From contig JAUNWY010000001.1 in the NCBI GenBank assembly GCA_030540085.1, positions 258,058 through 322,057 on the forward strand: DNA of 64,000 bases, given 5' to 3'. Below are positions 37,260-45,473 of the stretch, in pieces. Position 1 is the first letter of the stretch. Every line of letters begins with the position of its first letter. Both the position numbers and the translations under genes were made by a program. The stretch is from Eggerthella sp. GTDB lineage: Bacteria > Actinomycetota > Coriobacteriia > Coriobacteriales > Eggerthellaceae. Below the pieces are notes generated by a model. It saw nothing but the letters and a program-made list of their open reading frames with translations. It did no database searches and was not told where the DNA came from.

Positions 37260-38393
37260 ATGATCACCACAGCAGACGTAATTATCATCGGTGGCGGCAT
37301 CGAGGGATGCTCAACCGCCTATTATCTGGCTAAACGCGGAATAACCAACGTAATTGTGCTTGAAGCGCAGGAGATTATGCTTAACGGCGGCGCTTCGCGC
37401 AATGCGGGCGGTGTACGCCAATCCGGCCGCGATCCGCGCGAGCTTCCCCTGGCTTTGTATGGGGTGAAAAACATCTGGCCAACGCTTGGCGAAGAGTTGG
37501 GGGTTGATGTTGAGTACAACCAGGGCGGCAACTTGCGCTTGGGCAAAACCGAAGAGCACCTGAAGACGCTCACCCGTTTGGCAAACAATGCCGCTGCCTG
37601 CGGCGTTGGGGTGGGGATGATCAGTGGCGATGAGGCGCGCACGATCAACCCCTACCTTTCCGAAGAGGTCATCGGCGCAAGCTGGTGCCCGACCGATGGG
37701 CACGCCAACCCGCTTAAGACGGGCCTCGGGTTCTACAAGAACGCGCTGGCGATGGGCGTGAAGTTCATTACTGGGGAAAAGGTTCTGGAGCTGCGCAAGG
37801 TTAAAGGGCGTCTGCGCAAAGTAATCGCAGAGCACGGCGAATATGAGGCGGATACCATCATGGTATGCGCCGGTGCGCAGTCGAAAGAGATTTTGTCGAC
37901 GGTGGGCATCAATGCTCCTGTTCGCCCCCGCATCGATCATTGCCTGGTAACCGAAGGGCAGCCCCATATGTTCGATACCATGCTGGGAACGGCGGAAGCC
38001 GACTTCTACGGTGGTCAGACCAACCATGGCTCGTTCGTGTTTGGCGGTGATGACGATCTGGAAGGATTCGATATCTACGACCTTAAAACCAAGGGCACAT
38101 CCACTACGGCACCGTGTGTCTGCCGCGGCATCATGAAGTACTTCCCGAAACTTGCCGAAATGAACATTGTCAGGACTTGGGCGGGCTGGATCGACATCAC
38201 TCCCGACGGTGTTCCTGTCCTTGGCGATTGCGAGGAAGTTCCCGGGTTGGTAACGGCCTATGGCTTCAATGCTCACGGATTCGGAATTTCGCCGGCGATA
38301 GGTTACGCTCTGTCGGAGCTTATCGAAACCGGCGAATCGAGCACCATCGATATCAGCGGGCTCCATTACAACCGATTCAAGGCGAAGTTCTAG
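37260..38393 (+). CDS. DAO-family FAD oxidoreductase, catalytic subunit of the amine/opine-type oxidase
   Basis: This 377-residue protein belongs to the D-amino acid oxidase/sarcosine oxidase beta/HcnC/OoxB group. FAD binding is shown by DVIIIGGGIEGCSTAYYLA at the N-terminus and SRNAGGVRQSGRDPRELPLA. The late motifs are WAGWIDITPDGVPVLGD and GFNAHGFGISPAIG. AGAAGGAG precedes the ATG, 12 bases after the BFD gene. It would oxidise a secondary amine or imino acid, passing electrons to the partner subunits. The substrate (proline, sarcosine, opine or another N-substituted amino acid) cannot be told from sequence. Confidence 0.92.
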   Translation: MITTADVIIIGGGIEGCSTAYYLAKRGITNVIVLEAQEIMLNGGASRNAGGVRQSGRDPRELPLALYGVKNIWPTLGEELGVDVEYNQGGNLRLGKTEEHLKTLTRLANNAAACGVGVGMISGDEARTINPYLSEEVIGASWCPTDGHANPLKTGLGFYKNALAMGVKFITGEKVLELRKVKGRLRKVIAEHGEYEADTIMVCAGAQSKEILSTVGINAPVRPRIDHCLVTEGQPHMFDTMLGTAEADFYGGQTNHGSFVFGGDDDLEGFDIYDLKTKGTSTTAPCVCRGIMKYFPKLAEMNIVRTWAGWIDITPDGVPVLGDCEEVPGLVTAYGFNAHGFGISPAIGYALSELIETGESSTIDISGLHYNRFKAKF

Positions 38394-38398
38394 GAAGG

Positions 38399-38435
38399 TA
38401 TGCGGCCCCCCAGCGAAGGCGGGCGGGGCCGCATA
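38399..38435 (+). terminator. hairpin after the catalytic oxidase subunit
   Basis: TATGCGGCCCC (38399-38409) pairs with GGGGCCGCATA (38425-38435), 11 bp, followed by TTTC. It is a weak terminator ahead of the hydrolase gene. Confidence 0.6.
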
Positions 38436-38483
38436 TTTCAATGCGAACAAGGAAGGTGAAGCGAAACAGCAGGAGGTGCGGTA

Positions 38484-39260
38484 ATGCGGATGAAACCTTT
38501 GGTAGGCGTTACCCCTTTATACGACAACGACCGCGAAAGTGTATGGATGATACCTGGTTATCTCGAGGCGCTTTCCGCCTGTGGTGCTTTGCCCGTTATC
38601 CTTCCGTTTTCACCTTCCGATGCTGCTCTTATGGTGGAAGAATGCGATGGTATTTTGTTTACGGGCGGCAACGATGTGAGCCCCTCCTTGTACGAAGAGG
38701 AGCCCGACCCTGCTTGTGGTGAGTTGTGCCCGAGACGCGATGAGCTGGAATACGCCTTGCTCTCTGAGGCCCTGAATAAGGATGTGCCGTTGCTCGGAAT
38801 ATGCCGCGGAGCCCAATTCATCAATGCGGCGTTGGGTGGCTCGCTGTACCAGGACATTCCTTCGCAGATGCCTTCAGCGGTTTCGCACTGCATGGATAGC
38901 CCGTACGATCGGTATTGGCACAAGATTTCATTGACGCCCGATACTCCGTTGAGCACCATGCTCAAGACAACCATGATTCAGGTGAATAGCTATCATCACC
39001 AGGGAATTCGTGATCTTTCATTTCAGCTTTGCCCCATGGCGTATTCCCCCGATGGGTTGGTTGAGGCGTTCTACTATTCGTCGAAAAAATTTACGTGGGG
39101 CGTGCAGTGGCATCCCGAATTCCTATGGCAAAAAGACCACGCACAACAAATGATATTCCAGGCGTTTGTTGATGCCTGCGGCACTTCTTACGCTAGCGGG
39201 GTGGCGGTTCCTGGAATTAGAGCAAAGAGAAAAGGCTCCCCGTTTCTTCTGGGCCTTTAG
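38484..39260 (+). CDS. C26-family gamma-glutamyl hydrolase (PuuD-like)
   Basis: This 258-residue class-I glutamine-amidotransferase-like hydrolase resembles gamma-glutamyl-GABA hydrolase. It has TGGNDVSPSLY, the nucleophile elbow LLGICRGAQFINAALGG with the catalytic cysteine, and the His-Glu pair in GVQWHPEF. A perfect AGGAGG precedes the ATG. Its position after the oxidase genes suggests a linked role in amine or gamma-glutamyl-amine catabolism. The C-terminal 25 residues (GVAVPGIRAKRKGSPFLLGL) are an extra basic tail. Confidence 0.88.
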   Translation: MRMKPLVGVTPLYDNDRESVWMIPGYLEALSACGALPVILPFSPSDAALMVEECDGILFTGGNDVSPSLYEEEPDPACGELCPRRDELEYALLSEALNKDVPLLGICRGAQFINAALGGSLYQDIPSQMPSAVSHCMDSPYDRYWHKISLTPDTPLSTMLKTTMIQVNSYHHQGIRDLSFQLCPMAYSPDGLVEAFYYSSKKFTWGVQWHPEFLWQKDHAQQMIFQAFVDACGTSYASGVAVPGIRAKRKGSPFLLGL

Positions 39261-39350
39261 CGCTGTCTTGTGCGCGTGCGCAGGACACCTCACGACACCC
39301 TCCTGAAGTTATTTGCAGTACTGTTTTCGAAAACGTCCGCGGCGTTGCTG
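39261..39350. other. start of a 900-base gene-free region
   Basis: Between the hydrolase gene and the tRNA-Gly (39261-40185) no credible gene is seen. The region is occupied by the repeat arrays and the inverted-repeat element listed next. This first stretch shows no feature. Confidence 0.6.
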
Positions 39351-39520
39351 GGTCCGCCCCTGCTCATTGTGCCGCTTCGAGCCATTTCGCGGACCCGCCC
39401 CCGCTCACCGTGCTGCCTCGAGCCGCTTCACGGGCCTGCCCCCTGCCCACCGTGCTGCCTCGAGACGCTTTGCGGATCCACCCCTGTTCGCCGTGCCGCT
39501 TCACGGGCCTGCCGCTTCGA
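39351..39520. repeat. degenerate tandem repeat, period about 41 bp
   Basis: Units begin at 39351, 39391, 39432, 39474 and 39505 with lengths 40, 41, 42 and 31, the last one partial. Each starts GG(G/A)CC-like and contains GTGC(T/C)GC(C/T)TCGAG. Copies differ at roughly one base in five. The same period appears in the arrays at 40.4 kb and 50.2 kb, though the unit sequences differ. Confidence 0.75.
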
Positions 39521-39602
39521 AGCTTCCTGCAATGCCACCGAGCCCACCCTGCTCATAGCGCTGTATCAAGGCCTTTTATGGTGCTACGTCCAGGTCGTTG
39601 TG

Positions 39603-39740
39603 CCTATACGGCACTGGTCCAAGGTTCATAACGTGCGGATTTGAACGGGGCTGGTCGGGTCGCCTCACCTACACGGCGCCGATGTAGCTGGTGCTTTGAT
39701 AAATCGGCACTGCGCCGGGTCTCATCACCTATACGGCGCC
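39603..39740. repeat. three spaced copies of a CCTAYACGGC motif
   Basis: CCTATACGG or CCTACACGG occurs at 39603, 39668 and 39728, spaced 65 and 60 bases apart. The last two share a longer block (TCACCTACACGGCGCCGAT and ATCACCTATACGGCGCCGAT). Their meaning is unknown. Confidence 0.6.
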
Positions 39741-39761
39741 GATCTGGGGCCTATCCCGAGA

Positions 39762-39953
39762 GCCAAAAACAAAAAATCGGCCTGTATTGCAATTTTTTTG
39801 CGATTAAGGACTGTTGTCGGGTGCCTAATCGCGGATTGGGACGCAAAAACGCAGGTAATCGGCTGTGCGGTGGCTCCTTTTTGCTCCGATGGAACGAAAA
39901 GGAGTCCGCAATCGCAAAAAAGTTGCAAAGAAGCCAGGATTTTTGTTTTTCGC
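39762..39953. mobile_element. MITE-like element with about 50-bp terminal inverted repeats
   Basis: The left arm (39762-39811) and the reverse complement of the right arm (39903-39953) align over about 50 bases at roughly 80% identity. The core reads TTGCAATTTTTTTGCGATT on the left against TTGCAACTTTTTTGCGATT from the right. About 90 bases separate the arms, with no gene. No target-site duplication is evident. It could be a non-autonomous mobile element or a long RNA hairpin. The transposase that would move it is not in the window. Confidence 0.55.
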
Positions 39954-40112
39954 ACTGCGCAGATTGCTGTAATAGGACAAATCATGCGAAAAACGCGCGA
40001 AACCTCCAGCGAGGGCAATGGGGAAAATCACGTTAAAGAGGAGCGTAGGCAAGGCCGGACACTCATTTGCTTGTACCCTTGGCAGGGCCGACAAAGTCTA
40101 GACCCGTGCAGC

Positions 40113-40173
40113 AAAAAGCCGGTCTCCAGATGAACCGCCACATATGGGGCGCAGTTCTGAACTGAGGACCGGC
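40113..40173 (-). terminator. terminator of tRNA-Gly
   Basis: Read on the minus strand, GCCGGTC (40173-40167) pairs with GACCGGC (40124-40118), with further imperfect pairing inside, followed by TTTTT. It lies 12 bases beyond the tRNA 3' end. Confidence 0.75.
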
Positions 40174-40185
40174 CTTAAATTTCTC

Positions 40186-40260
40186 TGGAGCGGGTGACGG
40201 GACTCGAACCCGCGCATGCGAGCTTGGGAAGCTCGTGCCTTACCACTTGGCGACACCCGC
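40186..40260 (-). tRNA. tRNA-Gly (anticodon CCC)
   Basis: This is a 75-base cloverleaf including an encoded CCA end. The acceptor stem is GCGGGTG with CACCCGC, the D arm GCC/GGC, the anticodon arm CGAGC-TTCCCAA-GCTCG, and the T arm has GGGTTCGAGTCCC. The anticodon is CCC, reading GGG. It is the only tRNA gene I could find in the window, and it lies between two repeat arrays. Confidence 0.95.
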
Positions 40261-40349
40261 GCAAGACCTAATGCTAGCACAATGCTCGTAAGAAATGTCC
40301 GCGACTAAGCTACGCATCCACTCAAAACGCAAAGCCCGTTCTCGCTGAA

Positions 40350-40620
40350 TGGCGCCTCGCCGCCTTTTGGGCGGATGGTATCGACGCCGCCCAACAGCGC
40401 GACCCCTTACGGTTGGCGCCGCCGCTCGGCGGCGTTGCGACTTCCGGTGGACAGCGTCGCCGCCGCTCAGTAGCCCCGCGATTCCCAACGGACGGCGTCT
40501 CACCGCTCAACAACCCCGCGATTCCCAGCGGACGGCGTTTCGCCGCCCAACAGTCCTGCACCCCCCCTAGCGGATGTTGTCGACACTACCCGGCGGCCCT
40601 TCGACCCCCCCAGCGGACGC
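40350..40620. repeat. degenerate tandem repeat, period 40 bp
   Basis: Four full units of exactly 40 bases begin at 40461, 40501, 40541 and 40581. The first two are nearly identical and share CCCGCGATTCCCA and CGGACGGCGT. More diverged units extend left to about 40350. The unit is GC-rich and codes for nothing recognisable in any frame. Confidence 0.8.
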
Positions 40621-40719
40621 CGACATCATTGTCGCTGGTTGTACCCGTGGTGCCAGCATCCGTGCTACCGGCGCCTTGCGTCTCGTTGCTGCCCCGCCGA
40701 ACAGCGCCTTGCCAGCTGC

Positions 40720-40998
40720 GTGTCAAACGGCGCGCGATGTATTCCGCAGTGCCTGGCCATGGCAATAAATCGCCATCGTGTATTCCCCAAGGGGCCTCGG
40801 ACAGGAAAAAGGACACTTCGCGGCAATATATCGCCGCTATGTATTCAGATAAAGCTAATCATGGCAAGAATTGATCCCCATGTATTCGTTTTGCCGTGCA
40901 AAATGCCGTTAGGGAATACATTGAGCGAAGATCTTGCCACCAAGAGGCGTTATTTTCGTCCGGAGCCCCCAAATCATGCATAGCGCGAATATCTTGCC
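40720..40998. repeat. mirrored repeat element A (238 bp) with an extra unit
   Basis: Units resembling GGCAATATATCGCCGCTATG plus TATTC start at 40761, 40822 and 40863 (spacings 61 and 41). Two inverted copies end at 40938 and 40998 (spacing 60). A degenerate unit lies 41 bases before the first. The 61-base interval contains CCCCAAGGGGCCTCGGACAG. The same plan, sequence and spacing recur at 50434-50672. The element from 40761 to 40998 is an imperfect large palindrome. No coding sequence is evident. Confidence 0.8.
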
Positions 40999-41297
40999 GC
41001 CTTTGCCGCCCCGTGCAGCCCCCGTCGCCCCCATCCTGGCCCTTCAGCCTCGCAGTCTGCTGCAGCTTCCGCGCCCCCGTGTTGCCTCTTTAGTCCCACA
41101 GTTCGTCGCTGCTTCCGCACCCCCCGTGCTGCCTTGCCGGCCTGCAACTTCCGCGTCTTGCGCGCCGTTATCGTGATTCTTGTGTTGTGGCTGATGCAGG
41201 TAACGCGCTTCTTGCCGATGTTGGGGTAGGCTGAAACCGTTGTTATTACGCTGCTGCTGATATGCATTTTCCGATTTGCCAACGAAAGGGGCGGGCT
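40999..41297. other. pyrimidine-rich spacer before the HAD gene
   Basis: No gene is seen. Loosely repeated CTGCTTCCGC-C-rich blocks occur near 41062 and 41111. These look like further decayed repeat units. Confidence 0.5.
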
Positions 41298-41963
41298 ATG
41301 AGTGCCAAGGCGGGTATGCCTGAAATCGACGGATTCATTTTCGATATGGATGGAACGCTCTTGCACACGCTTCCTGATTTGGCGGCGGTCACCAACAAGG
41401 CTTTGGAGCTGGAAGGCTTCCCTCCCCATACCGAAGAGCAAATTCGCACGTTTGTGGGCAACGGCGCTTTGGCTCTAGCGCGTTTGGCGGTGCCCGATGG
41501 AGCTACCGAAGAGCAGGCTGAAAAGGTATTTCGCGATTTTAAGAGCTTGTACGGCGAAATTGGTTTGAGCCTGACGAGCGAATTCGAGGGGATGACGGAA
41601 ACCCTCAAACAGCTCCACGATCGCGGAAAGAAGTTGGGCATTATGTCCAACAAATTTGAGGGCGGTGTGAAAGACGTGGAGGCGAAATTCTTCCCTGGCT
41701 TGTTCGATGTTTCCCATGGCGAAACCGACACCATTCCGCGCAAACCCGATCCCAGTGGGCTCTTGCTGTGCGCGAGGGAAATGGGCCTCGACCCTGCTCG
41801 CTGCGCGTACTTCGGCGATTCGCATACCGATCTTATCGCAGCGCATAATGCTGGCATGCTTGCGGTGGGTGTTGCGTGGGGCTATCAGCCGCTCGAAACG
41901 CTCAAAACGGGCAACCCCGATGTGCTTATCGATGCACCTGTCGATATCCTGCAATTTGCCTAG
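41298..41963 (+). CDS. HAD-family phosphatase, phosphoglycolate phosphatase-like
   Basis: This 221-residue haloacid-dehalogenase hydrolase has the nucleophile motif FIFDMDGTLLHT (about 9-20), motif II LGIMSNKFEGG, motif III lysine in RKPDPSGLL and motif IV GDSHTDLIAA. The cap domain of about 65 residues after motif I is the C1 type of Gph/PGMB enzymes. The ATG at 41298 has AAGGGG upstream. Phosphoglycolate phosphatase is the nearest named group but specificity is uncertain. It is isolated between repeat-rich gaps. Confidence 0.9.
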   Translation: MSAKAGMPEIDGFIFDMDGTLLHTLPDLAAVTNKALELEGFPPHTEEQIRTFVGNGALALARLAVPDGATEEQAEKVFRDFKSLYGEIGLSLTSEFEGMTETLKQLHDRGKKLGIMSNKFEGGVKDVEAKFFPGLFDVSHGETDTIPRKPDPSGLLLCAREMGLDPARCAYFGDSHTDLIAAHNAGMLAVGVAWGYQPLETLKTGNPDVLIDAPVDILQFA

Positions 41964-42362
41964 GGCATCGTTTGACGGGAAGAATGCTCAGGGCGCGCTA
42001 ACTGGCTGCCCGCTTGGCGAGGGGCGAGGTCTGCTGCGGATTTGCCAGCGTTCGGCTGGCATAAGGCTGAGCTTGGCGTGTTCTGGTTCGTGTCCGATTG
42101 ACGCGGGGCGATGCCCGACGCTATTTGGCTGGCGCCCTAACGGGCGGAAAGCGGCAGGCTTGTCCTGGCTAGCGATCGGTTGGAGAAGGCGGACTCGGCT
42201 TGTCTCGGGTGGCGTAATGCGGAGCCTGGCGCCTTTGGTAGTTATCCGTTCAGTATGGGCGCGCCCAACGTGCTCTAGTTAGCGCCTAGGGAACCTCGCC
42301 ATTTCGTGAGCGGTTGGCGCGTTGAAAGCTTTAAAAATCAAACACTTTGAAAGGATCCCTTG
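41964..42362. other. GC-rich intergenic region, no gene seen
   Basis: About 400 bases without a credible gene, terminator or clear repeat. Small hairpins such as CCAGC/GGCTGG occur. The composition is like that of the other repeat-bearing gaps, suggesting a more decayed example. Confidence 0.5.
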
Positions 42363-44951
42363 GTGGACTCTGCAGAATTTGAAATAGAGGAATCTTCCGA
42401 AATCGACGAATCAAGCAGCGATTTCGGCTCATTGGGCGCATTGGCTCCCACTTGGCGCGAAGGTGATGCGATCAGCGAGGAAGAAGCCCTCGAGATGTTT
42501 TACGAGTGGCTCGCCGAGCACGACATCGACCTGTGGCCCCATCAGGATGAGGCTCTGATGAGCCTCATGGTGGGAGATCACGTTATTCTGGGAACGCCAA
42601 CCGGCTCAGGAAAGTCGATGGTCGCCATCGGCATGATGTTCATGGCATTGTGCTCGGGCAAACGCGCGTTCTACACGGCTCCCATCAAAGCGCTCGTAAG
42701 CGAGAAGTTCTTTGGTTTGGTGAATATGTTGGGGCGTGAAAATGTGGGCATGATCACGGGAGATTCCCAGATCAATCCGCAGGCTCCTGTCATCTGTTGT
42801 ACGGCTGAGATCTTGGCAAACCAGGCGCTTCGCGAAGGCGAATGGTCGGACGTCGGTTGCGTGGCAATGGACGAATTCCATTTCTACAGCGATCCCGACC
42901 GCGGTTGGGCTTGGCAGGTTCCGCTGCTCACGCTTCCCCATACGCAGTTCCTTCTTATGAGCGCGACGCTGGGTGACGTTTTGCGGATTGCGCAGGCCCT
43001 GGAGTCGAAAACGGGAACGACAGTAGATGTGATTGCCGATGCTCCGCGCCCTGTTCCCCTGGAATACAAGTACGAGCTTATGTCGCTTGAGGGCACGGTA
43101 GAGTTGGCCTTGCGCAACAACGAAGGCCCTCTTTACATAGTGCATTTCTCGCAGGACGCCGCCCTCGCTTCGGCGCAGGCGCTTTCAAGCTTTGGTGTAA
43201 CCAGCAAGGAACAGCGCGAGCAGATCAAGGCCACGCTGGGGGCGGGCAAGTTTACCACCCAGTTTGGCAAAACGCTGAAGCGCTTGCTGCTTAGCGGCAT
43301 TGGCGTGCATCACGCCGGAATGCTGCCGCGCTATCGTTTGTTGGTGGAAAAACTTGCTCAGCAGGGGTTGCTGCCGGTAATCTGCGGCACCGACACGTTG
43401 GGTGTTGGCATCAACGTGCCCATTCATACTGTGGTGCTTACGCAGCTAACCAAGTTCGATGGCCATAAAATGCGTCGTCTGCGTAGTCGCGAATTCCACC
43501 AAATTGCAGGACGCGCTGGCCGTTCCGGTTTCGACACCGAGGGCGTGGTTGTTTCCTTGGCGCCGGAGTTCGAGATTGAGAACGCCAAGCTTCTGGCAAA
43601 AGCGGGAGACGATCCCAAGAAGCGCCGAAAAGTGAAGCGCAAGAAGCCCCCTGAGGGTTTTGTGGTGTGGAATGAAGACGCCTTCAACCGCCTGATTGCT
43701 GCTGCGCCTGAAACGCTGACGCCCCGTATGCGCATCACCCACTCGATGGTTTTGGCTGAGGTCGAACAGGGCGGCGATGCCCGTGCCCGCGTCGACCAGC
43801 TGATCGACGACTCGCTCCAAAAGCCCGAAGACAAGCTGAAGTTGAAAGTGCGTGCCAGCGAGGTGTTCCGCACCCTCATCGATGCAGGGGTTGTTGAGAT
43901 AGAAGAGGATGAAAACGGCGATCCCGACTACTACGTAACCATGGATTTGCCCGAAGATTTCGCTCTTGACCAGCCTCTTTCTCCATTTTTGCTTGCAGCA
44001 CTCGAACTGCTCGACCCAGAAAGCGAAACCTACACTTACGATATCATTTCTATGGTTGAGGCAACGCTCGAAGACCCGCGTCAGGTCCTGCGCGCGCAGG
44101 AACGCAAAGCCAAAGATGCCGCCATGGCCGCCATGAAGGCCGATGGCGTTGAGTACGAGGAACGCCTCGATCGCATTGCGGAGGTAACGTACCCACGCCC
44201 CCTGCGCGAACTGCTGTTTGCAGCTTTCGACAAGTATTGCGAGTCGGTGCCTTGGGCGCGCGATTATTACGTGCGTCCGAAATCGGTTTTGCGAGACATG
44301 TTGGAATCAGCTGCCGATTTCAAGGGCTACATCCAGAAGCTGGGTATTATGCGCTACGAAGGTGCGCTGCTTCGCTATCTTTCGGAAGCGTATCGTGCGC
44401 TTGATCGTACCCTTCCGTTTGATAAGCGCAGCGAAGAAATGGAAGACATTATCGCTTGGCTCGGTTTGGTGGTGCGTTCGGTCGACTCCAGCTTGGTGGA
44501 TGAATGGGAACAGGCGGGCCAAGAGCTCGATGCCCGTCCGCCCGAGGCAAAGGATACCGTGGTCCACGATCGCCGTGGTCTTACCGTGCTGGTGCGCAAC
44601 GCTCTGTTCCGTCGAGTGCGCCTTGCTGCGGCAGACGATCATGAGGCTCTGGGCGAAGCCGACGTTGATAACGGGTTCCCTGCCCATAAATGGCGCGCAG
44701 CGCTGGACGAATACTACGATGTCCACGAAGACGTGCTCATCGACGCGGATGCCCGCTCAATGGCATTCTTGGCTATCGACGAATCTGACGAGGATGCGGA
44801 GCATGTATGGCACGTACAGCAAACCTTCAGCGATCCTGATGGCGATCACGATTTCGCTATCCGCGCCGATGTTGATCTCGACGCAACCCAAGAAGGCGAC
44901 GGCGTGGTGTTCAAGGACTACCGCGTCGGCTTTATTGAGGAGCTGCTGTAA
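42363..44951 (+). CDS. Ski2-like DEAD/DEAH RNA helicase with DUF3516-type C-terminus
   Basis: This 862-residue superfamily 2 helicase has Walker A GTPTGSGKSMVAIG (about 78-91), a DEFH box in VAMDEFHFYSDPDRG (about 169), MSATLGD, and motif VI QIAGRAGRSGFDTEG (about 380). After a lysine/arginine-rich segment (KKRRKVKRKKPPEG) the C-terminal 400 residues match the DUF3516 type of actinobacterial Ski2-like helicases. The first 45 residues are very acidic. The GTG at 42363 is best placed relative to AAAGGA. The group is thought to remodel RNA; the exact substrate is unknown. Confidence 0.9.
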   Translation: MDSAEFEIEESSEIDESSSDFGSLGALAPTWREGDAISEEEALEMFYEWLAEHDIDLWPHQDEALMSLMVGDHVILGTPTGSGKSMVAIGMMFMALCSGKRAFYTAPIKALVSEKFFGLVNMLGRENVGMITGDSQINPQAPVICCTAEILANQALREGEWSDVGCVAMDEFHFYSDPDRGWAWQVPLLTLPHTQFLLMSATLGDVLRIAQALESKTGTTVDVIADAPRPVPLEYKYELMSLEGTVELALRNNEGPLYIVHFSQDAALASAQALSSFGVTSKEQREQIKATLGAGKFTTQFGKTLKRLLLSGIGVHHAGMLPRYRLLVEKLAQQGLLPVICGTDTLGVGINVPIHTVVLTQLTKFDGHKMRRLRSREFHQIAGRAGRSGFDTEGVVVSLAPEFEIENAKLLAKAGDDPKKRRKVKRKKPPEGFVVWNEDAFNRLIAAAPETLTPRMRITHSMVLAEVEQGGDARARVDQLIDDSLQKPEDKLKLKVRASEVFRTLIDAGVVEIEEDENGDPDYYVTMDLPEDFALDQPLSPFLLAALELLDPESETYTYDIISMVEATLEDPRQVLRAQERKAKDAAMAAMKADGVEYEERLDRIAEVTYPRPLRELLFAAFDKYCESVPWARDYYVRPKSVLRDMLESAADFKGYIQKLGIMRYEGALLRYLSEAYRALDRTLPFDKRSEEMEDIIAWLGLVVRSVDSSLVDEWEQAGQELDARPPEAKDTVVHDRRGLTVLVRNALFRRVRLAAADDHEALGEADVDNGFPAHKWRAALDEYYDVHEDVLIDADARSMAFLAIDESDEDAEHVWHVQQTFSDPDGDHDFAIRADVDLDATQEGDGVVFKDYRVGFIEELL

Positions 44952-45019
44952 CTTGTTTTCCTCTGCCCGCTCGGCAAGGACAGTGCGGCTACCGCTCAAG
45001 CCACCCCATTCCGCTGTTC

Positions 45020-45052
45020 GAAAAGGCTCGCCTTGCGCGAGCCTTTTCTCAT
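45020..45052 (+). terminator. terminator of the helicase gene
   Basis: GAAAAGGCTCGC (45020-45031) pairs perfectly with GCGAGCCTTTTC (45037-45048), 12 bp with a 5-base loop. Confidence 0.88.
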
Positions 45053-45351
45053 GCGCTGCATTGCTTCATTCCTTAGAAGAAGATTTGCTTCGCAAATCTA
45101 ACAGGATGAGCGTTCAGAGTGGCATTCGCAGCAACCGCACCGCCCTTACCGAGCTCCATTCCCTCAGCCTGGTAGAATCCAGAACTACCCTAATGGGGGC
45201 GGCCCGAGTCGGGTAGTTTGCGAGCGTTGGTGCTTACCTATCCGGTAGCCTTCAGGCGGCGGCGAGTCTGCGAAATGCACTCTGAAAGCATCCCCTGAAT
45301 GATTATCCGCAGGAAAATTTTCTTCAAATGCATGAAGCAGCGACCGCACGA
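45053..45351. other. intergenic region with several hairpins
   Basis: No gene is seen. AGATTTGC/GCAAATCT (45081-45099) and ACTACCC/GGGTAGT (45184-45217) are hairpins. GCCTTCAGGCGGCGGCGA near 45246 is the inverse of TCGCCGCCTGAAGGC near 45413, an inverted repeat around the galE terminator. Confidence 0.55.
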
Positions 45352-45380
45352 AAAAGGCCCCGTCAAAGACGGGGCCTTTT
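45352..45380 (-). terminator. terminator of galE
   Basis: AAAAGGCCCCGTC (45352-45364) pairs perfectly with GACGGGGCCTTTT (45368-45380), 13 bp with an AAA loop. Ts flank both sides, so it may work in both directions. Confidence 0.92.
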
Positions 45381-45473
45381 GAGCAGGGCAGCGGGTGCGT
45401 TGAGTGGACTCATCGCCGCCTGAAGGCGGACGAGTCGAAGCAGCCAGCGTCCGGAAGCGGACGGTCGGAAAAC

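Noticed and set aside
37311..38450. 379-codon minus-strand open frame
   Set aside because: Antisense to the DAO-type oxidase subunit, which has complete FAD motifs.
39641..40133. Overlapping plus-strand frames of 131 and 145 codons
   Set aside because: They run through the inverted-repeat element and have no family or ribosome site.
40413..40983. Plus-strand frames of 100-150 codons over the repeat arrays
   Set aside because: They follow the tandem repeats, are proline/arginine-rich, and lack ribosome sites and conserved motifs.
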